Source: Lancefieldella parvula (GTDB taxonomy: Bacteria; Actinomycetota; Coriobacteriia; Coriobacteriales; Atopobiaceae). Taken from it: a DNA stretch of 64,000 nucleotides. Below, one piece after another: positions 43,732 through 52,384 of the stretch (its first letter is position 1; the number at the start of each line of letters is the position of its first letter). A model generated the notes under the pieces. That model was not told the DNA's origin. It saw only the letters and a program-made list of their open reading frames with translations, and did no database searches. A program made the translations under genes and the position numbers. The stretch is taken from positions 1,240,001-1,304,000 of the forward strand of contig CP097092.1 of the NCBI GenBank assembly GCA_023300185.1, written 5' to 3'.

Positions 43732-44793
43732 TTAGCGGTTTTCAATATGTGCAACATTTTTTATTGATATGGTAATTCTACCGTCAGACTCGTGAGAAAA
43801 TTCTAGGTAACCTGGACGATCCGTTAGGTTTGAGGGAAATGAAATCTCAATTCCCGTATCGGTGCGGATTTTATGATTCTTTGCAATTCTGTTAGCAACA
43901 CCGCGTTTAACAGGAACTTCTTCGGGGAGCTCTCTGCTTGCCACCTGAGCCTCGTACTTTTCCTGAATCTCAGGACGCTCCTCAAAGATACGCTTACCGA
44001 CCTTAATAGGGTCTACTACCTCTTCTACCTCTGCTGCTTCTGCAACGGCGGCCTTAGCACGAGACACCTCAACAGCAGGCTCAAGTCCATACTCTTCTGC
44101 CAAGTCTTGAACAATAACAGTTACCTCGCCAATAACCTCATGGCTAGACGCTTCTGATGTGCACTCAAGGAAAAGCTCGGGGATGATGAACTTTCCCTCT
44201 CCTGCTACAGAGCGGTCATGGTCGTGGAAGTCAATGGCGCCTGTATCCAGGTCAATGACTGCATATGAATCAACTTTTTGCGTTGGAGACGGCAGCGTTG
44301 CGTCTTGGCGCAAAATCTCGTTTGCTGAGCCATTCACATCATGGATAAAGGCCTGCTTACGTGGGAGAAGCACAATAGCAAAAAGACGTTTTCCCTCTCC
44401 CTCAAAGGCCTCAGCCTGAGCATCCTCGTCATCTGCAGCAGCACTGGCAAGCGCCTGACCTGCATCGGTATCAATGTAGTCCGCTACAAGAAGATCACAC
44501 TGCTCAACGTCATCTGCACGACGAAGCTCTTCCCAGAACCACTGGGCAATCTGATGAGAAAACTCTACAAACTCAACGTCTCCGTGAGCATACTCCTGAA
44601 GACCTCCCGCAAAATTACTGGTAGGAGCAAACTCTCCATGTCTGGACTCTGGATTTGCCGTAATCTTACGCAGCCTACGCTGTACGTATGACTTTGTCTG
44701 ACGGTCCTCTAAATCCAAGGTAGATTGAGAGAAGTATTTAGTTCCCGTCTCAAAATCAAAGACGTGAAGAATTGCCTTAGTAACTCTAAGCAT
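43732..44793 (-). CDS. Nucleoid-associated protein (NdpA/YejK family)
   Basis: 353 residues. MLRVTKAILHVFDFETGTKYFS, FSHQIAQWFWEELRR, and AIVLLPRKQAFIHDVN followed by PSPTQKVDSYAVIDLD fit the 37-kDa nucleoid-associated protein family. These proteins are found with the nucleoid, but the molecular job is unclear. The C-terminal part (DRPGYLEFSHESDGRITISI) closes the fold. It is followed by crr upstream on the same strand with a 42-base gap that contains one GGCGAGAAAC word. Confidence 0.83.
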   Translation of the reverse strand: MLRVTKAILHVFDFETGTKYFSQSTLDLEDRQTKSYVQRRLRKITANPESRHGEFAPTSNFAGGLQEYAHGDVEFVEFSHQIAQWFWEELRRADDVEQCDLLVADYIDTDAGQALASAAADDEDAQAEAFEGEGKRLFAIVLLPRKQAFIHDVNGSANEILRQDATLPSPTQKVDSYAVIDLDTGAIDFHDHDRSVAGEGKFIIPELFLECTSEASSHEVIGEVTVIVQDLAEEYGLEPAVEVSRAKAAVAEAAEVEEVVDPIKVGKRIFEERPEIQEKYEAQVASRELPEEVPVKRGVANRIAKNHKIRTDTGIEISFPSNLTDRPGYLEFSHESDGRITISIKNVAHIENR

Positions 44794-44835
44794 GTAAAAC
44801 CTCGTTTATTGCAGATGTTTTGCTGGCGAGAAACC

Positions 44836-45399
44836 CTAGTGCTTGACGCACATCAGAGGATCGCCAATCTTAACCAGTGGACGACCACCAATCAACGTTC
44901 CGGACTCACCAATAAGATCGATGCGCTCATACTGATCTGCATTAACAACGGTAACAACTACAACGTTCTCATATCCTGCTTCTTCAATAGCAGCAGCATC
45001 AAATGAAATCAGTGGAGTACCGGCCTTGACCTCATCGTTGGCGTGAACGTAACGGGTAAAGCCCTTACCGTTCATCTCGATGGTACCAACACCAATGTGA
45101 ATCAGAATCTCAATACCAGTATCAGTGGTAAGGCCAATTGAGTGATTGGTTACGTTAGTTGCGGTAACGCGAGCATTGCAAGGAGCATAAACGCAATCAA
45201 GACCAACGGGCAAAATGCCATAGCCCTGGCCAAAGAGACCGCTTGAGATTACCTCATCGTGAACCTCTTGTACGCTTACCAAAACACCAGAAACTGGTGC
45301 ATAGATAGTGTCTTCCCTGGTAGCAAATGTAGCCTTCTGAGGCTGCTCTGCTCCGTTAGAAGGAACAAACACATTTTTAACCTTTGACCAAAGACCCAT
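44836..45399 (-). CDS. crr: PTS EIIA-Glc (Crr-like) protein
   Basis: 187 residues. The glucose-family IIA beta-sandwich is recognised from TIYAPVSGVLVSVQEVHDEV, FGQGYGILPVGLDCVYAPCN, NHSIGLTTDTGIEILIHIGV (active His in IHIG) and GKGFTRYVHANDEVKAGTPL. It takes phosphate from HPr for a IIBC partner that is not in this window and may also regulate other carbon uptake. The start follows GGAGGCATC. A ~30-residue N-terminal extension precedes the domain. Confidence 0.94.
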   Translation of the reverse strand: MGLWSKVKNVFVPSNGAEQPQKATFATREDTIYAPVSGVLVSVQEVHDEVISSGLFGQGYGILPVGLDCVYAPCNARVTATNVTNHSIGLTTDTGIEILIHIGVGTIEMNGKGFTRYVHANDEVKAGTPLISFDAAAIEEAGYENVVVVTVVNADQYERIDLIGESGTLIGGRPLVKIGDPLMCVKH

Positions 45400-45466
45400 G
45401 ATGCCTCCTTGAGTATGTGCTCTGCACAGATACCATCTGACATAACGTTTCTATTTTACCTAAGCG

Positions 45467-45505
45467 AGAAGGACGAATGCTCCACAGAGGAACATCCGTC
45501 CTTCT
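45467..45505 (-). terminator. Hairpin downstream of the Bce-type permease
   Basis: AGAAGGACG and CGTCCTTCT pair perfectly, with an inner ATG/CAT extension and a purine-rich loop. It lies 30 bases past the permease stop. The minus-strand T run is weak (TCTCGC), so termination strength is uncertain. One arm belongs to a GCGAGAAGGAC word. Confidence 0.6.
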
Positions 45506-45534
45506 TTCACGAATTTACAACACGGCGACGCAAC

Positions 45535-47640
45535 TTACTGCATTCTCTTGGCACCTCTAAAGATGATCGAACGTGCAGCAAAAAAGGTAACCAGGAAGTA
45601 TCCGCCATACAAAGCAGCTACTACTGCAACCACTCCACCAATGCTGCTAGCTACATCAAAGTTGCCAATCGACTTAATGACAGAAACCATAATGGACATC
45701 GCACAAGTAGCGTGCGCAGCTGCCATAAGCAGTGGGAACAGGAAGTACACACCAATCTGAACAAAGAGTGCGCGACTTGCAAGGCCCTTCTCGGCACCAA
45801 GTTCTGCAAGAACTTGATACGCACGAGCGTTGTCCGATGCCTCGGAGAGCTGCTGAAGTGCCAGAATAGCGGCGCACGCAATGAAGAGTACCAGGCCAAT
45901 GTACAGCGCCAGATACGTCACAATACCAGAGAATCCAGCAGTCGATTGAATGTACTCGGAAGCGGTGACCACAAGCATTAAAGAATAAGGATCGGAATCG
46001 CTACCAGTTACGGCGCCATCACCAAAGTACTGCTTAATTTGACCCTGGAACTGCGTTTCAGAAGCATCGCCTGGGGTTTGATAGTTGCCTAAGATATATG
46101 AGTTGGTCAAAACAACGCTTGAAGGGAAACTTTGATCAGCAACAACCACAATTCCAAATGCTGGCATAAGTGCAGGTCCACCTTGTGTTTGGGCAATATC
46201 AAGCGTTCCACCAACAGCATGAAGTTTGTGACCCTCAATGGTGAGTTCAGGATTATTAGCAAGAGAATCCTGCCAGTATTTTGTGAGATTAGTATCAAGC
46301 GTCCAAACCATATAGCCGTCAGTACCAAAGTCAACAGGCTCAAGACCAGATGCAACACGCAGTTTGTTGTACTGAGAAGCTCGCATCAGAGTTACGTTTT
46401 TCTGCGCAGGATCTTCCTGGCCACTATAGCCGGTAAAGTAATCACTAAAGCGCTTGCCTGTTACAGCGTCAATAGAACTATACGTAAAACTAGGCGTTGT
46501 TGGATCACTTTGAGCAAAGTATGTATCTACCTGGAAGGCATTTTTGATAGTTTTATCCCACTCTGGATCTAGCTTCTGCACTACAGAGAGATAGTCATAT
46601 GAATCCGCTGGACCAGGGGTATAACTGCGCTCTGAGCCTGGATTGATCGATACAGAAACATCGTACGTTTTAAGCTTGGAGAAACTGACGTTCAAAGAGT
46701 CAACAAGCGAGAAACCCGTACCAAGTCCACAGACTGCCACAAAGAGCATGGCGCAGACTAAAGAGATGGAAACCCAAGCAGTATTTACACGGGCATTAAA
46801 CTGGCGCAGGATAAATGAGTGAAGACCCTTGTAGTAGAAGCCCTTCTGCATCTGCATAAATCTGAGCAAGAAACCAGAGATTGAGAAGAAAAAGAGTGCT
46901 GTGCCCACAGATACCAAAGCAGTAGCCATGGCAAACTCTTCATCTATCTGTTTTAAACCATTGTGCTGAAGCAGAGTATAGGAATAAGCAATGATTCCAA
47001 GAGAGGCCAGGAAGAGCAGCACTGAGACGGTAAGGTTTCTTACCTTGACGGTCTGAGTTACTTTGTCTGCGTTAAGAAGGTCAATAAGCTTATAGCGGGA
47101 CACCGTGGTGACGTTAAAAATCAGCGCAACCACAAACATGACCACAAAGTAAATAACCGTTTGAATCAACGCAGCTTGCGAGAAGACAAATTTGAATGAA
47201 TCAAGAGTCGTATTGAACATGTGGGCCGTTGCAAACATCATAAATTGAGAGATAAAAATACCTGCAACAAGTCCAACTACCAGAGCGAGAAAACCAACAA
47301 ACAGTGTCTCAATACTCATAATCTTAGAGACATTTCTCTTGGTCATGCCCAGTATCTGATACATGCCAAATTCTTTTTTCCTACGACGAATCAGAAATTG
47401 ATTAGCGTAGACAACAAGAAATCCCATAATTACAGCAAGAAAAACGCTTACTCCAGAGATGGTGTTACTTAAGAGCTGAACAATGCGTCTCTGGTCTTCA
47501 GAAAGATTCAACACCATGGATTGCTGAGTAATTGAATTGAAGGAATAAAAGAGTGCAACGCCTACTGCCAATGTCAGAAAGTAAATGCTGAAATCGCGCA
47601 GTGATTTCTTGACGTTACCAAGCGCGATTTTACTGTACAT
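45535..47640 (-). CDS. Bce-type ABC transporter permease (FtsX family)
   Basis: 701 residues with the ten-helix BceB layout: one N-terminal helix (DFSIYFLTLAVGVALFYSFN), a block of three, a pair, a large extracellular domain of ~200 residues (from about residue 310, rich in Asp/Tyr/Ser), and three C-terminal helices (IGLVLFIACAAILALQQLSE onward). RRRKKEFGMYQILGMTKRNV is diagnostic of FtsX-type permeases. Such permeases sense and detach peptide antibiotics bound to lipid II cycle intermediates. ATG 47640 follows GGAGGAGAGG and overlaps the ATPase end. Confidence 0.93.
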   Translation of the reverse strand: MYSKIALGNVKKSLRDFSIYFLTLAVGVALFYSFNSITQQSMVLNLSEDQRRIVQLLSNTISGVSVFLAVIMGFLVVYANQFLIRRRKKEFGMYQILGMTKRNVSKIMSIETLFVGFLALVVGLVAGIFISQFMMFATAHMFNTTLDSFKFVFSQAALIQTVIYFVVMFVVALIFNVTTVSRYKLIDLLNADKVTQTVKVRNLTVSVLLFLASLGIIAYSYTLLQHNGLKQIDEEFAMATALVSVGTALFFFSISGFLLRFMQMQKGFYYKGLHSFILRQFNARVNTAWVSISLVCAMLFVAVCGLGTGFSLVDSLNVSFSKLKTYDVSVSINPGSERSYTPGPADSYDYLSVVQKLDPEWDKTIKNAFQVDTYFAQSDPTTPSFTYSSIDAVTGKRFSDYFTGYSGQEDPAQKNVTLMRASQYNKLRVASGLEPVDFGTDGYMVWTLDTNLTKYWQDSLANNPELTIEGHKLHAVGGTLDIAQTQGGPALMPAFGIVVVADQSFPSSVVLTNSYILGNYQTPGDASETQFQGQIKQYFGDGAVTGSDSDPYSLMLVVTASEYIQSTAGFSGIVTYLALYIGLVLFIACAAILALQQLSEASDNARAYQVLAELGAEKGLASRALFVQIGVYFLFPLLMAAAHATCAMSIMVSVIKSIGNFDVASSIGGVVAVVAALYGGYFLVTFFAARSIIFRGAKRMQ

Positions 47641-48460
47641 CAGCACCCTCTCCTCCCAGGAATGAAACAACGTCCATGATCTGGTCAAAGAACTGCTTAC
47701 GGGGTTTCTCGCCACGAACTATCTCGTTAAAGATGCGACCATCTTTAATGAAAATAACGCGATGAGCGTAAGAAGCTGCATATGAATCGTGAGTAACCAT
47801 TGCAATGGTTGCACCATTACGATTGAGGTTCTCAAGGCTTTCAAGAAGCGTGCGGGCGTTCTTTGAGTCAAGAGCGCCGGTTGGCTCGTCTGCAAGGACC
47901 AACGAAGGGTTGGTAACAATTGCACGAGCTGCAGCAACACGCTGACGCTGGCCACCGGACATCTCGTAAGGGAACTTGTCCAGCACCTCAGTAATCTGAA
48001 GCAGCTTGGCAACGTTTTCTACGCGCTCCAAAACTTCCTGCGCGCGGACATGACCAATGGTTAGTGAAAGCGCGATATTCTCGCGAGCAGTAAGGCTATC
48101 AAGCAGGTTTGCGTCCTGGAAAATAAAGCCCAGACGGTCACGTCTAAAGGCAGAAAGCTCTGCTCCACGCAGGCTGGAAAGCTCTTGGTCATCAATAAAG
48201 ATGTGGCCTGCTGATGCCTGGTCAATGGTAGAGATGCAGTTCAAAAGAGTAGTTTTACCAGAGCCGGAAGGTCCCATGATGGCAATAAACTCACCGCGAG
48301 ATACAGAAAGATTAATGCCGTCCAGTGCCTTAGTGATATTTCCACGAGTTCCATAGTACTTCTCGAGGTTTTGGCAAACCAAAACGGTGCGTGGGGTAAG
48401 TGCTGAAGATTGTCCAGCCACAACAGTTGGCTGAGTTGGAGTTACTTGAGTAGCTGCCAT
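47630..48460 (-). CDS. Bce-type ABC transporter ATPase
   Basis: 276 residues. Walker A GPSGSGKTTLLN, Q-loop FIFQDANLLDSLTARENIAL, signature MSGGQRQRVAAARAI, Walker B LVLADEPTGALDSKN, and H-loop IAMVTHDSYAASYAHRVIFI. The sequence belongs to the LolD/MacB/BceA group. It drives the adjacent permease. ATG 48460 follows AAGGACGCAAC. The upstream region holds tandem 11-base repeats likely bound by the cognate regulator. Confidence 0.94.
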   Translation of the reverse strand: MAATQVTPTQPTVVAGQSSALTPRTVLVCQNLEKYYGTRGNITKALDGINLSVSRGEFIAIMGPSGSGKTTLLNCISTIDQASAGHIFIDDQELSSLRGAELSAFRRDRLGFIFQDANLLDSLTARENIALSLTIGHVRAQEVLERVENVAKLLQITEVLDKFPYEMSGGQRQRVAAARAIVTNPSLVLADEPTGALDSKNARTLLESLENLNRNGATIAMVTHDSYAASYAHRVIFIKDGRIFNEIVRGEKPRKQFFDQIMDVVSFLGGEGADVQ

Positions 48461-48537
48461 GTTGCGTCCTTTCATTGGAGGCGAGTAAATCTTGAGATAT
48501 ATACTCCCGCACTACCGTTTACGTTGCCATCGATTGA

Positions 48538-48556
48538 CCTTACGGAAACCTTACGC
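48538..48556. promoter_or_regulatory. Tandem direct repeat upstream of the Bce-type ATPase (regulator site)
   Basis: CCTTACGG (48538-48545) and CCTTACGC (48549-48556) repeat with an 11-base period, the one-helical-turn spacing usual for OmpR-type regulators. A TATATA stretch near 48498-48504 could be the -10 of the ATPase gene, which puts the repeats about 35-55 bases further upstream. Confidence 0.5.
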
Positions 48557-48612
48557 TTTTCTCACTTTGATGTGTCAAAATATCACTACCAAGCATACGG
48601 GAGGGGCATGCT

Positions 48613-49608
48613 ATGCAGTTAGTAATTAAAAGATTTGGTCAGCTTACCGCTAAAGAGTTATATCAAATTCTTTCTCTAAGAGCAGAAACGTTCATTGTTG
48701 ATCAGCAGATTATGTACAACGATCTTGATAACGTTGATCAAGTTTCTACCCATGTCTTTTATCAGGATACTGACTCGGTGGCTGCATATTTGCGCATCAT
48801 TGATGCAGGACAGTCATACAACTCCCCTCTTATTGGCCGCGTATGTGTCAGTAACAAAGGTGCTGGTATTGGCTCAAAGCTACTGCACGATACCCTTGAT
48901 TACCTGGCACAAGAAAGTAGTGCTTCCAAGGTGTTAGTTGAGTCGCAACTCAAAGCCCAGTCTTTCTATGAGCGAGCAGGCTTTACGCAGGCATCTTCTA
49001 AGGTACTTGATCACTTTGGCGTCCTCCACCATGTGCTCTCCTTTGACCTTGATGCATATCGTCAGACGAGAAATGCGGTCAATATTGATGATGTGCACGT
49101 TTCAATCCGACCGCTTGAAACAGCCGATTTGCGCACACTGCAGAAGCTTAGCGTAGAGACGTTTGTAGATACCTTTATTGACTCAAACACAGCAGATGAT
49201 TTGGCAAGCTGCATTGACTCTCTCTACAACACAGAAAAGCTTGCCCGTGAGCTTGCTGCTAAACACTCATATTTCTATTTTGTTGAGGTAGAAGGTCAAG
49301 TAGCTGGCCACCTGAAGCTCAATACGCGTTATGAGCAAACCGAGGGTCAGCGCGATGACTCACTTGAAATTGAACGCCTGTATATTCTTCCGCACTACAA
49401 AGGCCTGCACCTTGGATCAAAGCTCATGAAATTTGCCCTTGATCTGGCAAAAGAGAAGGGTAAACAACGTGTATGGCTGGGTGTCTGGGAACACAATGAG
49501 CCTGCTAAGGCATTTTATGCAACTTGGGGATTCAAGCGCTTTAGTCAGCACACCTTCCAGGTAGGAAGCGATCCTCAAACAGATGAACTGTGGGAGCTTC
49601 TAATTTAG
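48613..49608 (+). CDS. Tandem GNAT acetyltransferase (ElaA-like + PaiA-like)
   Basis: 331 residues with two GNAT domains. Residues 1-155 resemble ElaA (ELYQILSLRAETFIVDQQIM, VAAYLRIIDA, GRVCVSNKGAGIGSKLL with the acetyl-CoA loop). Residues ~165-331 resemble PaiA-type enzymes (VHVSIRPLETADLRTLQKLS, IERLYILPHYKGLHLGSKLM, VWLGVWEHNEPAKAFYATWG). It would acetylate small amines or peptides. It lies on the opposite strand between the transporter and sensor genes of the Bce-type module, facing the kinase. A role in drug or peptide modification is possible but unproven. Confidence 0.87.
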   Translation: MQLVIKRFGQLTAKELYQILSLRAETFIVDQQIMYNDLDNVDQVSTHVFYQDTDSVAAYLRIIDAGQSYNSPLIGRVCVSNKGAGIGSKLLHDTLDYLAQESSASKVLVESQLKAQSFYERAGFTQASSKVLDHFGVLHHVLSFDLDAYRQTRNAVNIDDVHVSIRPLETADLRTLQKLSVETFVDTFIDSNTADDLASCIDSLYNTEKLARELAAKHSYFYFVEVEGQVAGHLKLNTRYEQTEGQRDDSLEIERLYILPHYKGLHLGSKLMKFALDLAKEKGKQRVWLGVWEHNEPAKAFYATWGFKRFSQHTFQVGSDPQTDELWELLI

Positions 49609-49624
49609 GAGAAGCTAATTAGTT

Positions 49625-50665
49625 TCATTTTAAATCCGTAAAAGACTGGTTGAACGTAATAGAAAAGGTTGAACCTTTACCAATTGTACTGCTCACAGCC
49701 AGCTTAAGGCCCATTTTCTTACAGAGCTCATAGCAGAGATAGAGACCCATACCGGTAGATTTGGCGTACTTGCGTCCATTTTGACCGGTGAATCCCTTAT
49801 CAAAAATTCGAGAAAGATCCTCTTCAGGAATACCGATGCCATTATCCTTAATGAAGAGAGTGGTTGAAGTAGTTCCCTCACGTGGCTCTGAGACAGAGGC
49901 AGAAATCCAAACGTTCTTCTCGCCAGGTGCAAGTTCTGGATTTGAATACTTTGCTGCGTTGATGAGAAGCTGTCGCAAAATAAATTCAAGCCACTTTGGA
50001 TCAGCCTTTACCACGTGAGCCAAGTCATCAAAATGCGGAGAAACACCTGCATCAATAAAGACACGTGCGTTGTTTTTAAGGGCATCTTTGACAATAGACT
50101 GCAGATTAACGTCTCTGATAGAAAAATCTCGATCTACAGATGCACTGCGAGCATAAAAGAGCGCCTGTTCTACAAGCGATTCAATCTTGGTAAGCTGTGT
50201 TTGCACGTCATCCATAGGAAGCGATGGATTATTTTGAGCAACCAAATGAGCTGCGGCGATGGGAGTCTTAATCTCATGCACCCACATCTCAATGTACTCG
50301 CGATATTCCTTTGATCGCATATGCTCATCAGCAAGCTGGTCCATCATAGACTTTGACATGCTTGAGAGCGCATCTTTAAAAAGCCGTTCTTCCAGCGTTG
50401 AAGGCGTATCCAGCATGGTAGGAACCAGATAGCTTTCTTTATCAGTTGCCGCTAAGTTATCTGCAAGCTGCTGGTAAAACCAACGACGATGAAAATAATC
50501 GGCTAGAAGCGCAGCTGTTCCCACTACCCATAAAACCAGAATACAGTAGGCAATAGCAAACACGTTAAGTCCAACACCTTTAAGCATAAAGCCAATTAAC
50601 GTGCTGCTAGCTATAAGCGCAAGAAAGAAAATAGTTCGATTTTTTAGATACTTGAGAAACGACAT
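49625..50665 (-). CDS. Bce-type intramembrane-sensing histidine kinase
   Basis: 346 residues. Two N-terminal membrane helices with almost no external loop (TIFFLALIASSTLIGFMLKG, VFAIAYCILVLWVVGTAALL) mark the BceS class, which detects the state of its ABC transporter instead of a ligand. The H-box reads YIEMWVHEIKTPIAAAHLVA, with G1 DNGIGIPEEDLSRI and G2 TGMGLYLCYELCKKM. Its regulator lies 6 bases upstream. The stop faces the acetyltransferase end with a 16-base gap. Confidence 0.94.
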   Translation of the reverse strand: MSFLKYLKNRTIFFLALIASSTLIGFMLKGVGLNVFAIAYCILVLWVVGTAALLADYFHRRWFYQQLADNLAATDKESYLVPTMLDTPSTLEERLFKDALSSMSKSMMDQLADEHMRSKEYREYIEMWVHEIKTPIAAAHLVAQNNPSLPMDDVQTQLTKIESLVEQALFYARSASVDRDFSIRDVNLQSIVKDALKNNARVFIDAGVSPHFDDLAHVVKADPKWLEFILRQLLINAAKYSNPELAPGEKNVWISASVSEPREGTTSTTLFIKDNGIGIPEEDLSRIFDKGFTGQNGRKYAKSTGMGLYLCYELCKKMGLKLAVSSTIGKGSTFSITFNQSFTDLK

Positions 50666-50671
50666 AACAGC

Positions 50672-51343
50672 CTACTCAATAACGTAGCCAAGTCCGCGGC
50701 GTGTCATAACAAAATCCTCAACGCCAATGCTTGCAAGAGTATTTCTGAGGTGACTAATGTTTACCGTCAACGTATTGTCATCAACAAACTCGTCCGACTG
50801 CCACAGCTCTTCTTGAATACGCTGGCGAGAAACAACCGTTCCCGCGTTTTGCATCAAAAGTGAAAGTATTCTGAGCTCGTTTTTGGTCAGCTCGACGCTC
50901 TTCTGATTTGCAGAAACCTTACAGGAAGAAGAATCAAGCGTCACACCTCCATGTGAAAGCTTTGTTCCTGTTGTGACATCGCTATTTGCACGCCTCAAAA
51001 CCGAAGTGATATGCATGAGCAAAATCTGGGTATTGTACGGCTTGGCGATAAAATCGTCTGCTCCTAACGAGAGCACCATAAGCTCATCAAGGTCAGTGTT
51101 TCTGCTGGTAACTACAATGATGGGAACGTTTGAGAGCTGTCGTACTTCTCGACAAATCTGTTGACCATCAATACCTGGGAGGTTGAGGTCCAACAGCACC
51201 AAGTCTGGATGCGCAGCAATAATCTGTTGAGGTACAGACTCAAAAGACGTGAGCGCCTGAGCCTCAAAGCCGTTTCTTTGCAGCAGCAGTACCAACTCTT
51301 GCTGAATCTGATGATCATCCTCTACTACTAGGATTTTTGTCAT
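50672..51343 (-). CDS. OmpR-family response regulator (BceR-like)
   Basis: 223 residues. Receiver: VVEDDHQIQQ, acceptor Asp in LVLLDLNLPGIDG, Thr in IIVVTSRN, Lys in FIAKPYNTQI. Winged helix: VELTKNELRILSLLMQNAGT, RIQEELWQSDEFVDDNTLTV, FVMTRRGLGYVIE. GGAGGTGAGCACAT precedes the ATG. It works with the neighbouring kinase and probably binds the repeat at 48538-48556 to induce the transporter genes. Confidence 0.95.
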   Translation of the reverse strand: MTKILVVEDDHQIQQELVLLLQRNGFEAQALTSFESVPQQIIAAHPDLVLLDLNLPGIDGQQICREVRQLSNVPIIVVTSRNTDLDELMVLSLGADDFIAKPYNTQILLMHITSVLRRANSDVTTGTKLSHGGVTLDSSSCKVSANQKSVELTKNELRILSLLMQNAGTVVSRQRIQEELWQSDEFVDDNTLTVNISHLRNTLASIGVEDFVMTRRGLGYVIE

Positions 51344-51364
51344 ATGTGCTCACCTCCTGCTGTG

Positions 51365-52384
51365 CTATGCAAGCCCCACAAAGCGTTGGGCATTTTCCCA
51401 CAGTATGGTATACGTCTTCTCTTTGGGGATATCAAGTCGCTGCCAACGAAGCTCCGCCAAGCGCTCAACCGTGTGCACCACCATCGCTGGCGTGCATTCC
51501 CCTCCACGTAAAGGCTCTGGGGCCATATAGGGGAAGTCCGTCTCAGAGAGCAGTTGTGCCTCTGGACAGGAAATTATTGCAGCTCGGATATCATCTGAGC
51601 GCTTAAAGGTTGCTGCACCACCAAAGGCTACAAAACAACCAAGGTCTGCAAAGGGCTTCATGACCTCAGGACCATCGGTATAACAGTGCAGGTCACAACC
51701 AGTTTTAGGCACACCTAGGCGGTTCAAAATTTCAAACGCCAAATCATGAGCATGTGTATCATTAGCACCATCACGCAAGTGCAACTCAACGCGTTGATTG
51801 AGCTCGTGTGCAATGGAGAGCTGGCGTTCAAATGCTTGACGCTGGACCTCTTCTGGGACCTCACAGTACGGTCCAAAATCAAGACCAATCTCTCCCACAC
51901 CAACACAAAGAGGATGCTCAAGCAACTCAAACAAGCGCTGTTCAGCCTCTTGGTTATAGTCTGGTGCACTATAGGGATGCGCACCAACCACAAAATACGT
52001 GTGCTCAAACAAATACTCTGCAGGTAAATCGCAGGGTACGCAGAGATCTGCCTCAGCCAGCTTTGCATAAGCCTGGCGAGCCTGGTTCAAAGTATCCTCA
52101 AACCATGCGATAAAAGCGCTGGTACCTGCCCACTTACGAGGGAACTCCGTAGCAATATCTACGGGCACAATAAGCATGCGAACACCCGCTGCGGCAGCGC
52201 GAGCAAGAGACTCCGCTGCACTGTGCTCATGGAGACTGCCCAGGTGACCATGGGTATCAGCAACAGGTGCTAAAACGCGAGGTGTTGGACGAGGTGTGCC
52301 GTAAATATCGTGGAATAACTGACCGTCAGAAAACGAAAGTGCTTCCACTTCTTCTGCTGGTAGATGATGCTTTTTCTTACTCAC
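51365..52384 (-). CDS. tatD: TatD-family metal-dependent hydrolase/DNase
   Basis: 339 residues. Metal ligands: HxH in VADTHGHLGS, Glu in CVGVGEIGLDFGPY, His in RVELHLRDGANDTH and LHCYTDGPE, Asp in LLSETDFPYMAPEP. It has an N-terminal extension of ~45 residues compared with E. coli TatD. TatD proteins are 3'-5' exonucleases on DNA ends. The GTG start at 52384 overlaps the rsmA end, an arrangement (metG, rsmA, tatD) common in Gram-positives. Confidence 0.93.
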   Translation of the reverse strand: MSKKKHHLPAEEVEALSFSDGQLFHDIYGTPRPTPRVLAPVADTHGHLGSLHEHSAAESLARAAAAGVRMLIVPVDIATEFPRKWAGTSAFIAWFEDTLNQARQAYAKLAEADLCVPCDLPAEYLFEHTYFVVGAHPYSAPDYNQEAEQRLFELLEHPLCVGVGEIGLDFGPYCEVPEEVQRQAFERQLSIAHELNQRVELHLRDGANDTHAHDLAFEILNRLGVPKTGCDLHCYTDGPEVMKPFADLGCFVAFGGAATFKRSDDIRAAIISCPEAQLLSETDFPYMAPEPLRGGECTPAMVVHTVERLAELRWQRLDIPKEKTYTILWENAQRFVGLA

